A DNA stretch of 12,324 nt, from the NCBI GenBank assembly GCA_947177495.1, contig CAMWUS010000024.1, positions 1 to 12,324 of the forward strand, written 5' to 3'. The DNA is from an uncultured Clostridia bacterium. Lineage in GTDB: Bacteria > Bacillota > Clostridia > Christensenellales > Borkfalkiaceae. A model generated the notes under the pieces. The model worked only from the letters and a program-made list of their open reading frames with translations, was not told the DNA's origin and made no database searches. Positions 11,325-12,324 of the stretch are shown here, one piece after another. A program made the translations under genes and the position numbers. The stretch's first letter is position 1, and each line of letters begins with the position of its first letter.

Positions 11325-12324
11325 ATGAAAACCAAAAGAATTGTTAAAATCGTCTGCATCGCGCTTGCGGCTGTTATTGCGTTATTCGCGCTCATCGTAG
11401 GCGGTTACGTGGCATACGTCGCCCTGCAATATTATAGAATCGACGACAACAAGGCGCTTAGCATAGAAAACGCCCGAGAGAGCCAAGTACAAACGGGCGA
11501 AGTTTACAGCGTGCTCTCCTACAATTTGGGCTTCGGCGCCTATTCCCCCGAGTACTCCTTCTTTATGGACACGGGCGAAATGAACGACGGGACAAAGGTT
11601 GCGGGCACTTACGCCAAAGGCATGAACAAGCAAGACGTGGAAAAGAACGTAAGCGGTCAGCTAAGCGTTTCCAAAGAGCAAAACGCGGATTTCTATTTCT
11701 TCCAAGAAGCGGATGTAAAGGCGCACAGAAGCTATAAAATAAATATGGTCGAGCGGGCGCGCGCGGAGTTTGCGGATTATTCCGCCGTGTATGCGGAAAA
11801 CTTCCATACGGCAAATCTCCTCTACCCTTTTAACGACCCTATCGGCAAGACGAAAGCGGGCATTCTCACTTTGTCGCGCTACAAGGCGGAGAGCGCGGTG
11901 CGCCGTTCCTTCCCGATCACGAAAAACTTCATCGACAAGCTGTTCGATTTGGACCGCTGTTTCGCCGTACACTACCTGCCCGTACAAAACTCCGCCAAAC
12001 AGCTTGTGCTCATCAACTTGCATATGTCCGCTTACGACGAGGGCGGAACCATTCGTGCACAACAGCTTGAAATGCTCAACGGCGTTTTGGCGGAAGAACG
12101 TGCAAAAGGCAATTACGTGATTGCTGGCGGCGACTTCAACCACTGCCTAATTGCCGACAGATTCGACAGTGATGAAAAGGCACTGCAATATTTCGAGAGC
12201 GAACAGAAAACGCCCGATTGGGTGAAGGGCTCCGTTTTACACGAACGCGAGCTTACGGAGGGCTTTAAAATTGCCGCTTCCCTGAACGCCGCGACCTGCC
12301 GCGGAGCGGATATCCCCTACGAGG
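11325..12324 (+). CDS. Membrane-anchored endonuclease/exonuclease/phosphatase family protein, 3' end beyond window
   Basis: The open frame runs to the window edge with 333 codons and no stop. Residues 1-7 are basic, followed by one hydrophobic segment (about 8-33), giving a signal anchor with the rest outside the cell. The extracytoplasmic part is an EEP-fold metal-dependent phosphohydrolase: YNLGFGAY (66-73, N67), FQEAD (126-130, metal-binding E128), INLHMSAYD (230-238, H233) and GGDFNH (268-273, D270 and N272). The last catalytic motifs, with the terminal aspartate-histidine, should lie past the edge. Family members cut nucleic acids, sphingomyelin, inositol phosphates or sugar phosphates, and I cannot tell which applies here. 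Start chosen at ATG 11325, which follows a TATAAT box by six bases. Confidence 0.88.
   Translation, partial: MKTKRIVKIVCIALAAVIALFALIVGGYVAYVALQYYRIDDNKALSIENARESQVQTGEVYSVLSYNLGFGAYSPEYSFFMDTGEMNDGTKVAGTYAKGMNKQDVEKNVSGQLSVSKEQNADFYFFQEADVKAHRSYKINMVERARAEFADYSAVYAENFHTANLLYPFNDPIGKTKAGILTLSRYKAESAVRRSFPITKNFIDKLFDLDRCFAVHYLPVQNSAKQLVLINLHMSAYDEGGTIRAQQLEMLNGVLAEERAKGNYVIAGGDFNHCLIADRFDSDEKALQYFESEQKTPDWVKGSVLHERELTEGFKIAASLNAATCRGADIPYE

Noticed and set aside
429..12324. Genome-wide reassignment of UAG to an amino acid
   Set aside because: No in-frame TAG occurs in polA, the 951-residue oxidoreductase or the other long genes, so general reassignment is unlikely; a site-specific effect or mutation in hypA remains.

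Overview
Organism. The window looks like the chromosome of a low-to-moderate GC Gram-positive anaerobe of class Clostridia, probably from a gut. This rests on canonical sigma-A promoters, Firmicutes-like Pol I without proofreading, a bile salt hydrolase of the Clostridium/lactobacillus type, a C-terminal-only TfoX protein, an Amidase_6 hydrolase and HypA/HypB beside a large iron-sulfur flavoprotein. I do not assign a lower rank.

Layout. 1-150 is a non-coding stretch of nested inverted repeats. 184-260 is a minus-strand tRNA-Pro with the unusual anticodon AGG, with its own promoter and terminator. 370-4361 is a plus-strand operon: hypB, a 951-residue GltD-like FAD/NAD(P)/multi-[4Fe-4S] oxidoreductase, and hypA. 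hypA is cut by an in-frame UAG at codon 45, although both halves of the protein are conserved. 4333-5449 is a compact AT-rich island bounded by two nearly identical terminator hairpins. It holds a small unknown gene (minus strand) and three tandem XRE-type HTH genes (plus strand), the first and third being 92 % identical duplicates. Two matching palindromic operators lie in the divergent intergenic region. 5464-5967 is an Amidase_6 protein (minus). 6038-9164 is a polA-coaE operon (minus). 9258-9344 is tRNA-Leu(CAA) with an 18-bp terminator hairpin. 9498-10204 is a coupled pair, a multi-spanning membrane protein and a TfoX C-terminal-domain protein. 10238-11212 is a choloylglycine/bile salt hydrolase (minus). 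11325 to the window end is a membrane-anchored EEP-family phosphohydrolase, cut off by the window edge.

How it works together. HypA and HypB deliver nickel to [NiFe]-hydrogenase or related enzymes. Here they are welded to a redox flavoprotein instead of hydrogenase structural genes. The HTH island looks like a small self-regulated switch. The remainder is housekeeping (Pol I, CoaE, tRNAs) plus host-adaptation genes (bile salt hydrolase, secreted or wall-type hydrolases).

Most notable signals: (1) the amber codon inside hypA; (2) three genes (polA, the membrane protein at 9498, the EEP protein at 11325) whose start codon falls exactly 6 nt after a strong -10 box with no Shine-Dalgarno, predicting leaderless mRNAs; (3) the HTH island with its duplicated regulator and an operator inside a promoter spacer; (4) tRNA-Pro with A34; (5) a contiguous series of hairpins at 3-110.
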